Shown here: one piece after another, positions 55,426-64,000 of the stretch | Numbering within the stretch: the first letter of the stretch is position 1 | Layout of the letters: the number at the start of each line of letters is the position of its first letter | Assembly (NCBI RefSeq): GCF_002217755.1 | Contig: NZ_BCFL01000028.1 | Location: 150,063-214,062, forward strand | From: Streptomyces hyaluromycini | Lineage (GTDB): Bacteria; Actinomycetota; Actinomycetes; Streptomycetales; Streptomycetaceae | Direction: 5' to 3' | Length of the DNA: 64,000 nucleotides | Made by a program: the position numbers and the translations under genes | The notes under the pieces: model-generated | What the model saw: the letters and a program-made list of their open reading frames with translations, nothing else | The model's database searches: none | Told to the model about the DNA's origin: nothing

Positions 55426-58400
55426 CGCGGGTCCTCCTCGGGGTCTGCTGCTGCCGGTCCGGTCGTCCAGGCCACGACGTAGTCGCGGTCCGGCAGTGCG
55501 GGGGGATTGCGGACCGGCGCGCAGTGCACCGGGTAGGCGCGTTCCAGCCGGCCGGAGACCAGCAGCCGGCTGCCGTCCGGGGCCGCCTCCAGAACGGTGA
55601 AGTCCCGTGGCCGGCCGTCGAATCCGGTGCCCTCCGCCTTGGCGACGGCCTCCTTGGCCGCCCAGAACCGGGTGAACCACAGGGACCGGGAGCCGTCTGG
55701 GCCGTCTTCGGAGAGGGCGTGCAGCAGCCGGAGTTCGTCCGCGCCGAGCGCGGCCTGCAGGGTGGCCGGGTCGCGGTCGGCGACCTCTTCGAGGTCGATG
55801 CCCGGCCCGGGTCCGGGGGTGTGCGGGCGTACGATCGCCACCGCCGCCTCCGCCCGGTGGGCGAGGGAGACGTCCAGCGCGGGCAGCGTGCGGCCGTGCA
55901 CGCCGACCACGTAGGGGCGGCCCAACGCGTCGTTGTGGACCCGGAGTTCGGCCGGGAAGACCGGCCCCTCGCCGTGCTGCCAGAGCCACTGGCGTACCGC
56001 GTCCTTGGCGGCGATCCGGCCCAGCAGCCACTGCCGGCGGCCGCGCGGCGGACGCGCGCCGTACTCCGAACGCTCCGCTCCGCCCAGGGAGTTGCGCATG
56101 ATCAGCTCCCGGGAGGCCAGGTCCGGCCAGCGTTCGTGGAGCAGGGTCCAGCCGCCGGGCCGGGCCTCGGAGAGGGTGTTGCGCTCCGGGAAGCGCTCGA
56201 CGGGGCGGGTGTGCGGGTCGTTGTCGAAGCGGCGGTCCTGCCAGCCGTCGATCCGGGCCCAGACCCGGCCGTCGACGGTCAGCTCCACGTCCGCCTCCAG
56301 GACGGTGTCGGTGAGCGAAGTGATCCGCACCAGGCAGCCGACCTCGGTGCCGGGGGCGGGATGCGGGCCGTGGAAGCGCATCTCCCGCATCTGCACCGGG
56401 AAGACGACGGTCCGCTCGGTGCGGGTGGCCATGATCCAGTAGCCGAGGATCTGGCCGACGTTGTCGAGGAGGGCGCCCGGGGCGGTGGGCGTGGTGATCA
56501 CGCCGCGGACGTGCCGGTCGCCGATCGCGGTGAGCTCGGTGACGCCCTGGAAGGCCGGGCCGTGGAACATCCAGCGTTCCGAGTACAGCTCGGCAGCGGT
56601 GTGGTCGGGGGTGCGTCCGGGGGCCGGGGGGTGCGCGGGGGCGGCGGGGGGTGCGGAGTGGTGGGGGGCGAGTTCGATCACCGCGCGGGCGGTGGGGCCG
56701 AAGGTGACCGAGACGCGGCCCGGCCCCTCGGGGGTGACGGTGACCGGGACGTCGACGGGGGGTGTGGCGGTGAGCCAGCGGTCGAAGCGGGCTCCGTGCA
56801 CGGCGACCGCCCGCAGTCCGGTGGCGTCCTCGGCCGCGTCCATCATGTGCTGGACGATCGTGGTGGCGGGGACCACCGGCCAGCGGTCCTCGGTGTCGGG
56901 CCAGTCGGGGCGTTGCGGGAAGAAGCAGTGGTCGAGGAGGTGGGGCATCGCCTCGGGGGACACCTGGATGATGGTGGTGCGGGAGGTGGGGGGCGGCGGT
57001 GTCGCGGCGGCGGGGACGGGCGGCGCGGGCCGGGGTGCGGTGGGCTGAGGTGCCGCGGGAGCCGGGATACGGGGCAGGGCACGGGCGGCGGTGGGGGCCG
57101 TGGTGCTGCCGGACGGGGTGCGGATCGCGGTGAGGACGGCCGCTGCCGTGTCGGCGGTCTCCCGGAGCAGTGCGTCGAGTTCGGCGGCGGCCGGGATGCG
57201 GGTGGCGAGGTCGTCCAGTGGGGACGGTCCGGCGGACGTCCGCCGACTGCCCAGCGCCGCGCGGAGTTCAAGCAGTTCCGGGCCGTCCAGGGACACCAGT
57301 GCGCCGCCCAGGTCGAGCCGGACGGGCGGCCGCTGCCGAGCGGGCGCGGTCGTGCCGCCCGTCCTCGGGACAGCCGGTGCGACGGAGGCGCCGGCCGTCC
57401 ACAACGCGGTGGCCACGCGCCGGAGTTGGGCCAGGCCGGAGCGGTGCGGGGAGTTGGCGGCGACGGCGAGGTGGTCGCGGTCGCCGAGGGTGTCGCCGAT
57501 CAGGGAGGCCAGCTGGCCGGGTCCGGTCTGGACGAAGACCCGGTGCCCCGCGGCGTACAGGCCCTCGACCAGCTGCCGGAACCGGACCGGCTCCAGCAGG
57601 TGCCGGACGAACAGCTCGCGCACCTCCGCCTCGGCCGCGGGGAAGGGGGCCGCGGTGGTGCCCGACCAGACCGGGACCGTCGGCCGGTGCAGCCGGAAGC
57701 GCTCGGCGGCCTCCTTGATCGGGGTCAGGTACGGCTCCAGCATCGGGGTGTGGAACCCGGACCGGAACGGCAGCACCTGGCACAGCACGCCGTCGGCCCG
57801 GAAGGCACGGACGAAGTCCGCCACCGCCCGGTCCGGGCCGCAGACCATCGACTGGTTCGGCGCGTTGTCGTGGGAGAGGACGATCCCGGCGTCCGTCCAG
57901 TCCTCGTGGAGCACGTCGAGGACCCGGTCGGCGGGGGCGCCGACCGCGGCGAAGGCGAGGCCCGGGACGGTGACCGCGTCGGGGTCGAAGTCGGCCATGA
58001 ACGCGTCGACCTGGTCCCCCGAGTAGAGCCCGGCGGCCGTCATCGCCGTCCACTCGCCGACGCTGTGCCCGGCGACCGCGTCCGGCACCACGCCCATCCG
58101 GCGCAGCGCCGAGTCGAGCAGCCGCCCCACGCCGACGACACCGAACCCATGACGGCCTACGTCCCCGACCCGCACGGCGTCCGTGGCCGGGCCGGTGACG
58201 GTGGGGAGGCCGAAATGCGCGGCGATGTCGTCGACGCGGGGAGTGAACTCGCCTTCCAGACCGGGGAAGACGAAGGCCAGCCGGCCGGTGCGCAGCAGTT
58301 CGGCGGGCCGGAACCACACGTCGTTGCGGCCCTGCCAGGCGCGGCCCCTGCCGACCGCGCGCCGGGCGAGGGCGAGCCGTTTGGCGGTGGGGTCGACGAT

Positions 58401-60050
58401 GCCCAGACGGACCGGGCCCGCCTGCGGATGGGTCCCCTCGGGGGCGAGACCGGCGGCGAGGACGGCGGAGTCGTCGGCGGCGAGGATCGCGGTCAGCTGC
58501 TCGGGTGTGTCGGCGGCGAGCAGGAGGATGCGCTCGGGTTCGGTGACTTCGGTGATGCGGGGTTCGGCGACTTCCGTGCCGCGGGGTTCGGCGCCCCCGG
58601 TGCTGCGGCTGACGGCGGCCGCGCGGTTGCCCGGGGCCTCCTCCAGCACCACGTGCGCGTTGATCCCGCCGAACCCGAAGGCGTTCACGCCGGCTCTGCG
58701 GACCGGCTGTCCGGGAGCGGTCTCCCAGGGCGCGGCCCGGTCCAGGGTGCGGAAGCGGGTGGCGGCGAGCGCCGGGTGCGGGTCGTCGCAGTGCAGGGTG
58801 GGCAGCAGGGTGGCGTGGTGCAGCGCGAGGGCGGCCTTGACCAGCCCGGCCACTCCGGCGGCCGGCATGGTGTGGCCGATCATCGACTTCACCGAACCCA
58901 GCACGGCCCGCTCGTCGCTGAGCCCGCTGGGTCCGAACACCTCGGCCAGCGTGGTCAGTTCGGCCGCGTCACCGGCCGGGGTGGCGGTGCCGTGCGCCTC
59001 CAGGAGGCCGACCGAGTGCGGTGCGGCGGGGTCGAGTCCTGCGGCCCGCCAGGCCTGGCGTACGGCGTGGGTCTGGCCGCCGGGGTCGGGGTTGACGAGC
59101 CCGGCGGTACGGCCGTCGCTGGCCACGCCGGTGCCGCGGATCACGGCGTAGACGCGGTCGCCGTCACGTTCGGCGTCGGCGAGGCGTTTGAGGACGACGA
59201 CGCCGGTGCCCTCGCCGATGAGGATGCCGTCGGCGTCGCGGTGGAAGGGGCGGATGCGCTCGCTCGGGGAGAGCGCGCGCAGCTGGGAGAAGACGCTCCA
59301 CAGGGTGATGTCGTGGCAGTGGTGCACTCCCCCGGCGAGCATCAGGTCGCAGCGCCCGGCGGAGAGTTCGGTGACGGCCTGGTCGACTGCGACCAGGGAG
59401 GAGGCGCAGGCCGCGTCCACGGTGTAGGCGGGACCGCGCAGGTCGAGGCGGTTGGCGATCCGGGAGGCGGCGAGGTTGGGCACCAGGCCGATCGCGTGCT
59501 CCGGGCCGGCGGGGCCGAGCCGCTCGGTGAACGCCTCGCGCACCCGGGCCAGTTGGCCGGGGCTGAGGTCGGGCACCAGCTCGCCGAGGGTACGCACGAG
59601 TTGCCCCGCCGTCCGGACCCGCTGGTCGAGCCGGACCAGGCCGGGCGTGAGATAGCCGCCCCGGCCCAGGACCACCCCGATCCGGTGCCGGTCGGGCAGC
59701 CGGTCCTCGCCGCCCGCGTCGGCGATCGCGGCGGCGGCCACGTCGAGGGCGATCAGCTGGTCGGGTTCGGTGCCGGACACGGAGTTCGGCATGATCCCGT
59801 ACCGGGTGACCTCCACCTCGGCCAGCCCGTCCACGAAGCCGCCGCGCCGGCAGTACACCTGATCGGGGACGGCGGGCCCGGTGGCCGAGCCCGGCCGGTA
59901 GTAGTCCGGGTCCCAGCGTCCCTCGGGCACCTCGCCGATCGCGTCCACGCCGTCGCGGAGGTTCTCCCAGTACGCGTCGAGCCCTGCGGCGCCGGGCAGC
60001 AGCACCGCCATGCCCACGATCGCGACCGGTGTCTGACGGTCGTCGGTCAT
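55422..60050 (-). CDS. Iterative type I PKS subunit: KS-AT-DH-PPTase
   Basis: A 1542-residue enzyme. KS: residues about 8-475 with active Cys215 in DAACASSL, His353 in EAHGTATPAG and His393 in GHTMPAAG. AT: about 590-880 with Ser663 in GHSVGEW. After a Pro/Ala linker, DH: about 1025-1275, with catalytic-type His1041 in LLDHCFF and Asp1196 in GALLDNVGQ. C-terminal PPTase: about 1340-1530 with GIDLEE (1417-1422) and WAAKEAVAKAEG (1463-1474). It has no ACP of its own, so it must work with the ACPs encoded on either side. The upstream PKS stop is 1 base before its start. The combination resembles PUFA and enediyne synthases, in which DH and PPTase domains also occur. Confidence 0.93.
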   Translation of the reverse strand: MTDDRQTPVAIVGMAVLLPGAAGLDAYWENLRDGVDAIGEVPEGRWDPDYYRPGSATGPAVPDQVYCRRGGFVDGLAEVEVTRYGIMPNSVSGTEPDQLIALDVAAAAIADAGGEDRLPDRHRIGVVLGRGGYLTPGLVRLDQRVRTAGQLVRTLGELVPDLSPGQLARVREAFTERLGPAGPEHAIGLVPNLAASRIANRLDLRGPAYTVDAACASSLVAVDQAVTELSAGRCDLMLAGGVHHCHDITLWSVFSQLRALSPSERIRPFHRDADGILIGEGTGVVVLKRLADAERDGDRVYAVIRGTGVASDGRTAGLVNPDPGGQTHAVRQAWRAAGLDPAAPHSVGLLEAHGTATPAGDAAELTTLAEVFGPSGLSDERAVLGSVKSMIGHTMPAAGVAGLVKAALALHHATLLPTLHCDDPHPALAATRFRTLDRAAPWETAPGQPVRRAGVNAFGFGGINAHVVLEEAPGNRAAAVSRSTGGAEPRGTEVAEPRITEVTEPERILLLAADTPEQLTAILAADDSAVLAAGLAPEGTHPQAGPVRLGIVDPTAKRLALARRAVGRGRAWQGRNDVWFRPAELLRTGRLAFVFPGLEGEFTPRVDDIAAHFGLPTVTGPATDAVRVGDVGRHGFGVVGVGRLLDSALRRMGVVPDAVAGHSVGEWTAMTAAGLYSGDQVDAFMADFDPDAVTVPGLAFAAVGAPADRVLDVLHEDWTDAGIVLSHDNAPNQSMVCGPDRAVADFVRAFRADGVLCQVLPFRSGFHTPMLEPYLTPIKEAAERFRLHRPTVPVWSGTTAAPFPAAEAEVRELFVRHLLEPVRFRQLVEGLYAAGHRVFVQTGPGQLASLIGDTLGDRDHLAVAANSPHRSGLAQLRRVATALWTAGASVAPAVPRTGGTTAPARQRPPVRLDLGGALVSLDGPELLELRAALGSRRTSAGPSPLDDLATRIPAAAELDALLRETADTAAAVLTAIRTPSGSTTAPTAARALPRIPAPAAPQPTAPRPAPPVPAAATPPPPTSRTTIIQVSPEAMPHLLDHCFFPQRPDWPDTEDRWPVVPATTIVQHMMDAAEDATGLRAVAVHGARFDRWLTATPPVDVPVTVTPEGPGRVSVTFGPTARAVIELAPHHSAPPAAPAHPPAPGRTPDHTAAELYSERWMFHGPAFQGVTELTAIGDRHVRGVITTPTAPGALLDNVGQILGYWIMATRTERTVVFPVQMREMRFHGPHPAPGTEVGCLVRITSLTDTVLEADVELTVDGRVWARIDGWQDRRFDNDPHTRPVERFPERNTLSEARPGGWTLLHERWPDLASRELIMRNSLGGAERSEYGARPPRGRRQWLLGRIAAKDAVRQWLWQHGEGPVFPAELRVHNDALGRPYVVGVHGRTLPALDVSLAHRAEAAVAIVRPHTPGPGPGIDLEEVADRDPATLQAALGADELRLLHALSEDGPDGSRSLWFTRFWAAKEAVAKAEGTGFDGRPRDFTVLEAAPDGSRLLVSGRLERAYPVHCAPVRNPPALPDRDYVVAWTTGPAAADPEEDPR

Positions 60051-60051
60051 G

Positions 60052-63000
60052 TCACCAGCCCGAGGCGGTGTAGACGACGGCCCGCACGGACTCCTCGCCC
60101 CAGGCGAGCTCGCGCAGCAGGGCGGCGGTGCCCTCGTCGGGGTCGATCAGCGTGACCCCGCGCCGGGCGTACTCGCGCCCGAGTTCCGGGCTGACCATGC
60201 CGGTGTGGCCGCCGACGGGCGCCCACGGCCCCCAGTGCACGGTCAGCGCGCGGTTCCCGGTGCGCTCCGCCCAGCCGGCGCCGAGGCTCTCCAGGGCGTC
60301 GTTGGCGGCGGCGTAGTCGGCCTGGCCGCGGTTGCCGAGGACGGCCGAGATGCTGCCGAACAGCACGGCGAAACCGGGCCCGTTGGGCAGCTCCTCCAGG
60401 GCGGCGAGCAGGGTGGCGGCGCCGGTCGTCTTGGTCCCGTACACCCGCTGGAAGGACTCCGGGGACTTCTCCGCGATCAGCCGGTCCTCGATCACCCCGG
60501 CCGCGAACACGACTCCGTCCAGGCGGCCGTGGTCGGCGTGGATCTCCTTGACGGCCTGGAGCGCGGCGTCGCGCTCGCGGAAGTCGACGGCGTGGTAGCG
60601 CGCCTCGCTGCCGAGCGCGGCGAGTTCGTCCAGGGTGGCGGTGATCTCCCGCTGGGCCAGGATCAGTTCGGCCTCGCGGTTGATCTCGGCGGGCTTCAGG
60701 CCGCCCCGGGCGGCGAGGGCGGCGCGGAGTTCGGCGGGGGTGCGGGCGGCGGCGGTGTCCGAGGCCTCGGGACCGTTCGGCGCGGGCGTCCGGCCGAGCA
60801 GCTCGATCCGGCAGCGGCAGGCGGCGGCGAGGGTGGCCGCGAACTTCGCGGTGATGCCCCGGGCCCCGCCGACCAGCAGCACCACCGAGTCCCGGTCGAG
60901 GCCGAGGGCGGCTGCCTCGGCGGCCCCATCCCCGGCCGGTCCGGCCCCGGTTCCGGCGAGCGCGCCGGGTGGCACCTCGACCAGTTCGAGGCCCTGCCGG
61001 CCGGCGGCCGTGCGCAGTACGACCGGGGCCGGTTCCGGTGCGAGCAGCTCGGCGAGCAGTGCGTCGGCGACCGCCTCGGGTGCGGTGTCCCCGAGGGTCA
61101 CGACCCGGGCGACGGTGTCCGGGTACTCCCGGGCGACGGTACGGAACAGCCCGTGCAGCCCGGCCGAGCGTGCCGCGTCCGCGCCGTCGGCGGGGCGGAC
61201 GGCCAGCAGCCAGCGCGGGCCCTTGGCCAGGGCCGCCCGCAGGACCGGGAAGGCGTCGGGCAGCACGGGGGCGTCGCTGCCGGGCAGCGCGCCCAGGTAC
61301 AGCACGCCGTCCACGGCGCCGTCCGCCTCCCCGAGCAGGTGGTCCGCGTCGACGGTGACGGCCTCGGCGCCGTACCCGGTGAGCCGTGCCGCCACCTGTG
61401 CGCCGTCCCCGAGGACGAGGAACCGCCTGCCGGCCAGCACGGCGGCCGGGTCGGCCGCGGCATCCGGCTGCGGCAGGGCCACGGGCCGCATCTCGAACCG
61501 CTTCGGCGCCTCGCCCGAGGGGACCTCGTCGGCCGCGGCGGGCCGGGGCGCCGGTACGCCCGCGCCGGGCGCCGGCTCCGACACGGCGACGGTCGCGGCC
61601 ACCGGTTCGGGCGCGTCGGCCGTCGGGTCGGTGGTGGCCGGGGCCGGTCCCGTCGGAGCCGTGGCCGTCTCCTGCTCGCCGGAGCCGACCCGGGCCCTCA
61701 GCCATCCGGTGACGGCCGCCGCCGTTCGCGCCTTGGCCAGGTCCTCCAGCTCGGCGTCGTCCAGGGTCTCCGCACCGCCCGCGATGCCGAGTCGCTTGGC
61801 CAACTCCCCCGCGATCTCGGCCCGCTTGATCGAGTCGATGCTCAGGTCCGCCTCCAGATCGAGGTCGGGCTCGATCATGTCGACGGGATAGCCGGTGCGC
61901 TCGCTGATGATCTCCAGGACGACCCGCTCGACGTCGGCCGCCGTCTCTGGCTCGGCCGCCGGAGCGGGCGCGGGCGCAGGTGCGAGTGCGAGTGCGGGCT
62001 CCGCCGACTGCGGCTGCGCCACGACCACTTCGGCGGTCGGCAGCTGCTGGAGCACCGGCGCGCCCGGCACCTGCACCTGGGTCGCCCCGAAGTAGGTGAG
62101 CAGTACGTCGCGCTGGGCGGCGACCATCTCCCGGCTGGTGCGCAGGAACTCGGAGATCAGCGCGTCCCGGTCGGCCGGGGCGCCATGCGGCTGGTTCGTC
62201 GTCACGGTCGTCGTCTCCACGACTCGTCGGGCCGGTGCGAGGGCACCGGGCAGGAGGTCTCCGGCGGCGGTGCGCACGAGCTGTCCGTCGACCGTCCAGC
62301 CCGGCCGCTTCGGCGCCGGGGTCCGGACCGCGTCCACGGCGTCACGGCCGCGCAGCAGCCAGGCGGTGCGTACCGGGGCCCCGGCCACGGCCAGCCGGGC
62401 GAGCGCGTCGAGCCAGCCGGGCAGTCCGCTGCCGGCTCGCGGCTCGCAGGCCACGGTGGTGTGCGGGCGGTCGCCGAGGATCTGCCCGACGAGCCGGGTG
62501 AGGACGGTTCCGGGCCCGGCCTCCACGAAGACGCGGGCCCCGGCCTCGTACATCGCCTCGATCTGGGCGGCGAAGGCGACGGGCGAGCCGATCTGGGCGG
62601 CGAGTTCGGCGCGTACGGCGTCGGCGTCGGGCCGGTAGGGGGCCGCGGTGCGGTTGGACCACACCGGGAACTCGGGCGGTCGTACGGCCGTGTCCGCGAG
62701 GACTTCGGCGAACCGGTCGCCCGCCCCGGCGACGACCGGGCTGTGGAAGGCGCAGGCCACCGGGATCCGCTTGGCGCCGAGGCCGGCCTCGCGCAACAGC
62801 CGTACGGCTTCGGTCACTTCCTCGGTCGGGCCGGAGACGACCGTCTGCCGGGGCGAGTTGTGGTTGGCCACGACCACGGAGGCCGGGGCCCCGGCCGTCC
62901 GCAGCGCCCGCTCGACGTCGTCCGCTGCGCCGGACACGGCGGCCATGGTGCCGGGTTCGTCGCCCGCGGCGGCCAGGATCGCGGCCGCGCGTTCGGCGCT

Positions 63001-64000
63001 CAGTTCCAGGAGGGTCTCGGGAGTGAGGGCACCGGCTGCGCTGAGGGCGACGAGTTCGCCGTAGCTGTGTCCGGCGGCCATGTCGGGGCGGACGCCGGCG
63101 GCCGTCAGGAAGGCGTGGGCGGCGAGGCCGGTGATGCCGAGGGCGGGCTGGGCGGCCCGGGTGTCGGTGAGGGCGGCCCGGCGGCGCTCGCGGGTGTCGT
63201 CGTCGAACGCGGTGGGCGGGTAGAGGGCGTCGGCGTGGGCGCGGCCGAGCTGGAGGTAGTGCTGGAGCTCGGGGAATGCGATGAGGATGTCGGCGAGCAT
63301 GCCGGGGCGCTGGCTGCCCTGGCCGGGGAAGAGGAAGGCGACCTTGGCGTCGGTCCCGGCGCCTGCAACGGTGCCGGCATCGGCGTCCTGCTGCGGGGCG
63401 GCCAGGTGGATGCCGGCGGCCGGGTCGTGCTCCCCGGCGAGGACGCGGCGCAGTTGTCCGGCCAGCCCGGCCACGTCGCCGGCGACCACCGCGGCCCGTA
63501 CCGGCTCGTGCGAGGCGTCCGCGCGGCGGGCGGCGGCGAGCGCCAGGTCGCGCAGCCGCCAGGAACCGGCCCCGGCGGCCCGCAGGATCTCCTCGACGCC
63601 CCGGTGGGCGGCCTGCTCGTCCCGTCCCCGGAACACGAGGAGCTCGGCGGGCCAGGCGTCCAGTCCCTGCTCCGGCGGTACCGCGCTGTCGTACGCGGCC
63701 AGCACCACATGGAAGTTGGTGCCGCCGAAGCCGAACGCGCTGACCCCGGCGACCCGTTCGGCGGGCGGGGTGGCCCAGGGCCGGGCCTCGGTGTGGAAGG
63801 CGAACGGGCTGCCGTCCTCCCGCCAGGCCGGGTTGGGGTGGTCGAGGTGCAGGGTGGGCGGCTTGACGCCGGTGTGCAGGGCGAGGGTGGTCTTGATCAG
63901 CCCGGCGAGACCGGCGGCGCACTTGGTGTGCCCGATCTGGGACTTGACCGACCCGAGCGCGCAACTGCCGTTCTCCGCACCCGCTTCCGCGAACACCTCG
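60052..64000 (-). CDS. Iterative type I PKS subunit: (KS)-AT-ACP-KR, N terminus beyond window
   Basis: The gene enters from the right edge; at least 1315 residues are in the window. Present in order: the end of a KS (its last active His in QIGHTKCAAG at about 63930), an AT with GHSYGELVAL (catalytic Ser at about 63065), one ACP with phosphopantetheine Ser in LSIDSIKRAEI (about 61830), and a KR ending the protein (nucleotide site VGGARGITA near 60865; YAAAND near 60310). The ACP sequence has the form seen in PUFA synthases and there is only one copy. No DH or ER was seen. It is translated just ahead of the KS-AT-DH-PPTase subunit, so the two form a split synthase. Confidence 0.93.
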   Translation of the reverse strand, partial: EVFAEAGAENGSCALGSVKSQIGHTKCAAGLAGLIKTTLALHTGVKPPTLHLDHPNPAWREDGSPFAFHTEARPWATPPAERVAGVSAFGFGGTNFHVVLAAYDSAVPPEQGLDAWPAELLVFRGRDEQAAHRGVEEILRAAGAGSWRLRDLALAAARRADASHEPVRAAVVAGDVAGLAGQLRRVLAGEHDPAAGIHLAAPQQDADAGTVAGAGTDAKVAFLFPGQGSQRPGMLADILIAFPELQHYLQLGRAHADALYPPTAFDDDTRERRRAALTDTRAAQPALGITGLAAHAFLTAAGVRPDMAAGHSYGELVALSAAGALTPETLLELSAERAAAILAAAGDEPGTMAAVSGAADDVERALRTAGAPASVVVANHNSPRQTVVSGPTEEVTEAVRLLREAGLGAKRIPVACAFHSPVVAGAGDRFAEVLADTAVRPPEFPVWSNRTAAPYRPDADAVRAELAAQIGSPVAFAAQIEAMYEAGARVFVEAGPGTVLTRLVGQILGDRPHTTVACEPRAGSGLPGWLDALARLAVAGAPVRTAWLLRGRDAVDAVRTPAPKRPGWTVDGQLVRTAAGDLLPGALAPARRVVETTTVTTNQPHGAPADRDALISEFLRTSREMVAAQRDVLLTYFGATQVQVPGAPVLQQLPTAEVVVAQPQSAEPALALAPAPAPAPAAEPETAADVERVVLEIISERTGYPVDMIEPDLDLEADLSIDSIKRAEIAGELAKRLGIAGGAETLDDAELEDLAKARTAAAVTGWLRARVGSGEQETATAPTGPAPATTDPTADAPEPVAATVAVSEPAPGAGVPAPRPAAADEVPSGEAPKRFEMRPVALPQPDAAADPAAVLAGRRFLVLGDGAQVAARLTGYGAEAVTVDADHLLGEADGAVDGVLYLGALPGSDAPVLPDAFPVLRAALAKGPRWLLAVRPADGADAARSAGLHGLFRTVAREYPDTVARVVTLGDTAPEAVADALLAELLAPEPAPVVLRTAAGRQGLELVEVPPGALAGTGAGPAGDGAAEAAALGLDRDSVVLLVGGARGITAKFAATLAAACRCRIELLGRTPAPNGPEASDTAAARTPAELRAALAARGGLKPAEINREAELILAQREITATLDELAALGSEARYHAVDFRERDAALQAVKEIHADHGRLDGVVFAAGVIEDRLIAEKSPESFQRVYGTKTTGAATLLAALEELPNGPGFAVLFGSISAVLGNRGQADYAAANDALESLGAGWAERTGNRALTVHWGPWAPVGGHTGMVSPELGREYARRGVTLIDPDEGTAALLRELAWGEESVRAVVYTASGW

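Noticed and set aside
55524..60155. A 1543-codon open frame on the plus strand opposite the KS-AT-DH-PPTase gene
   Set aside because: It is a mirror frame created by the high third-position GC of the PKS gene. Its translation is Gly/Arg/Glu-rich with no domain, and it spans the junction of two genes on the other strand.

Overview
The window is high-GC DNA with strong third-position GC bias, many GTG starts and short ATGA/TGATG gene overlaps. It carries Streptomyces-type families throughout: ROK, GntR, MocR and Lrp regulators, a SWIM-zinc-finger/DUF6493 pair, a Tat-exported PhoD, a P450 with its own redox chain, and a PUFA-synthase-like polyketide synthase. I read it as a Streptomyces (or very close actinomycete) chromosome. 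No rRNA, tRNA, CRISPR array, insertion sequence or origin was seen.

0-29.7 kb is mostly intact chromosome: a LuxR-type tail; a ROK regulator; a GntR regulator with a DasR-like operator over its own promoter; an alpha/beta hydrolase; a divergent DMT-exporter/MocR pair bracketed by two different repeat arrays; phoD with a candidate PHO box; SWIM protein plus DUF6493 protein; an ACT-GNAT membrane protein; a PLP C-S lyase divergent from an Lrp regulator; a DUF885 protein; a ferredoxin/ferredoxin-reductase/P450 set; an orphan Imm21 protein; a rhodanese divergent from an Lrp regulator; sbcD-sbcC; YigZ; a SixA-like phosphatase; and a degenerate cysteinyl-tRNA-synthetase-like protein.

29.7-42 kb is a decay zone. 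Small intact genes (carboxymuconolactone decarboxylase, cupin, DUF5134, TetR/membrane pair, HxlR, nitroreductase, YtrA-type GntR, polysaccharide deacetylase, CoA-binding protein) alternate with remnants. The remnants are two pieces of CoA-binding genes, region 4 of an ECF sigma factor, part of a ferredoxin, part of a flavin reductase, the tail of a methyltransferase, an ABC ATPase fused by deletion to a permease tail, and a frameshifted acyltransferase.

42-52 kb returns to ordinary genes: an APC permease; pobA, probably leaderless; ArsR plus cation-diffusion facilitator; YbaK; an XRE-cupin regulator divergent from a DMT transporter; two hexapeptide-repeat (left-handed beta-helix) proteins; DedA; and an LPG-synthase-like membrane protein.

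52-64 kb is one tightly packed minus-strand operon that runs off the right edge. It encodes an iterative type I PKS split over two polypeptides (KS-AT-ACP-KR, then KS-AT-DH-PPTase), a discrete ACP, an alpha/beta hydrolase, a GT1-type glycosyltransferase and a zinc-ribbon SAM methyltransferase. The domain order resembles PUFA, heterocyst-glycolipid and enediyne synthases. A glycosylated polyketide or fatty-acyl product is the natural inference, but its structure cannot be read from the sequence.
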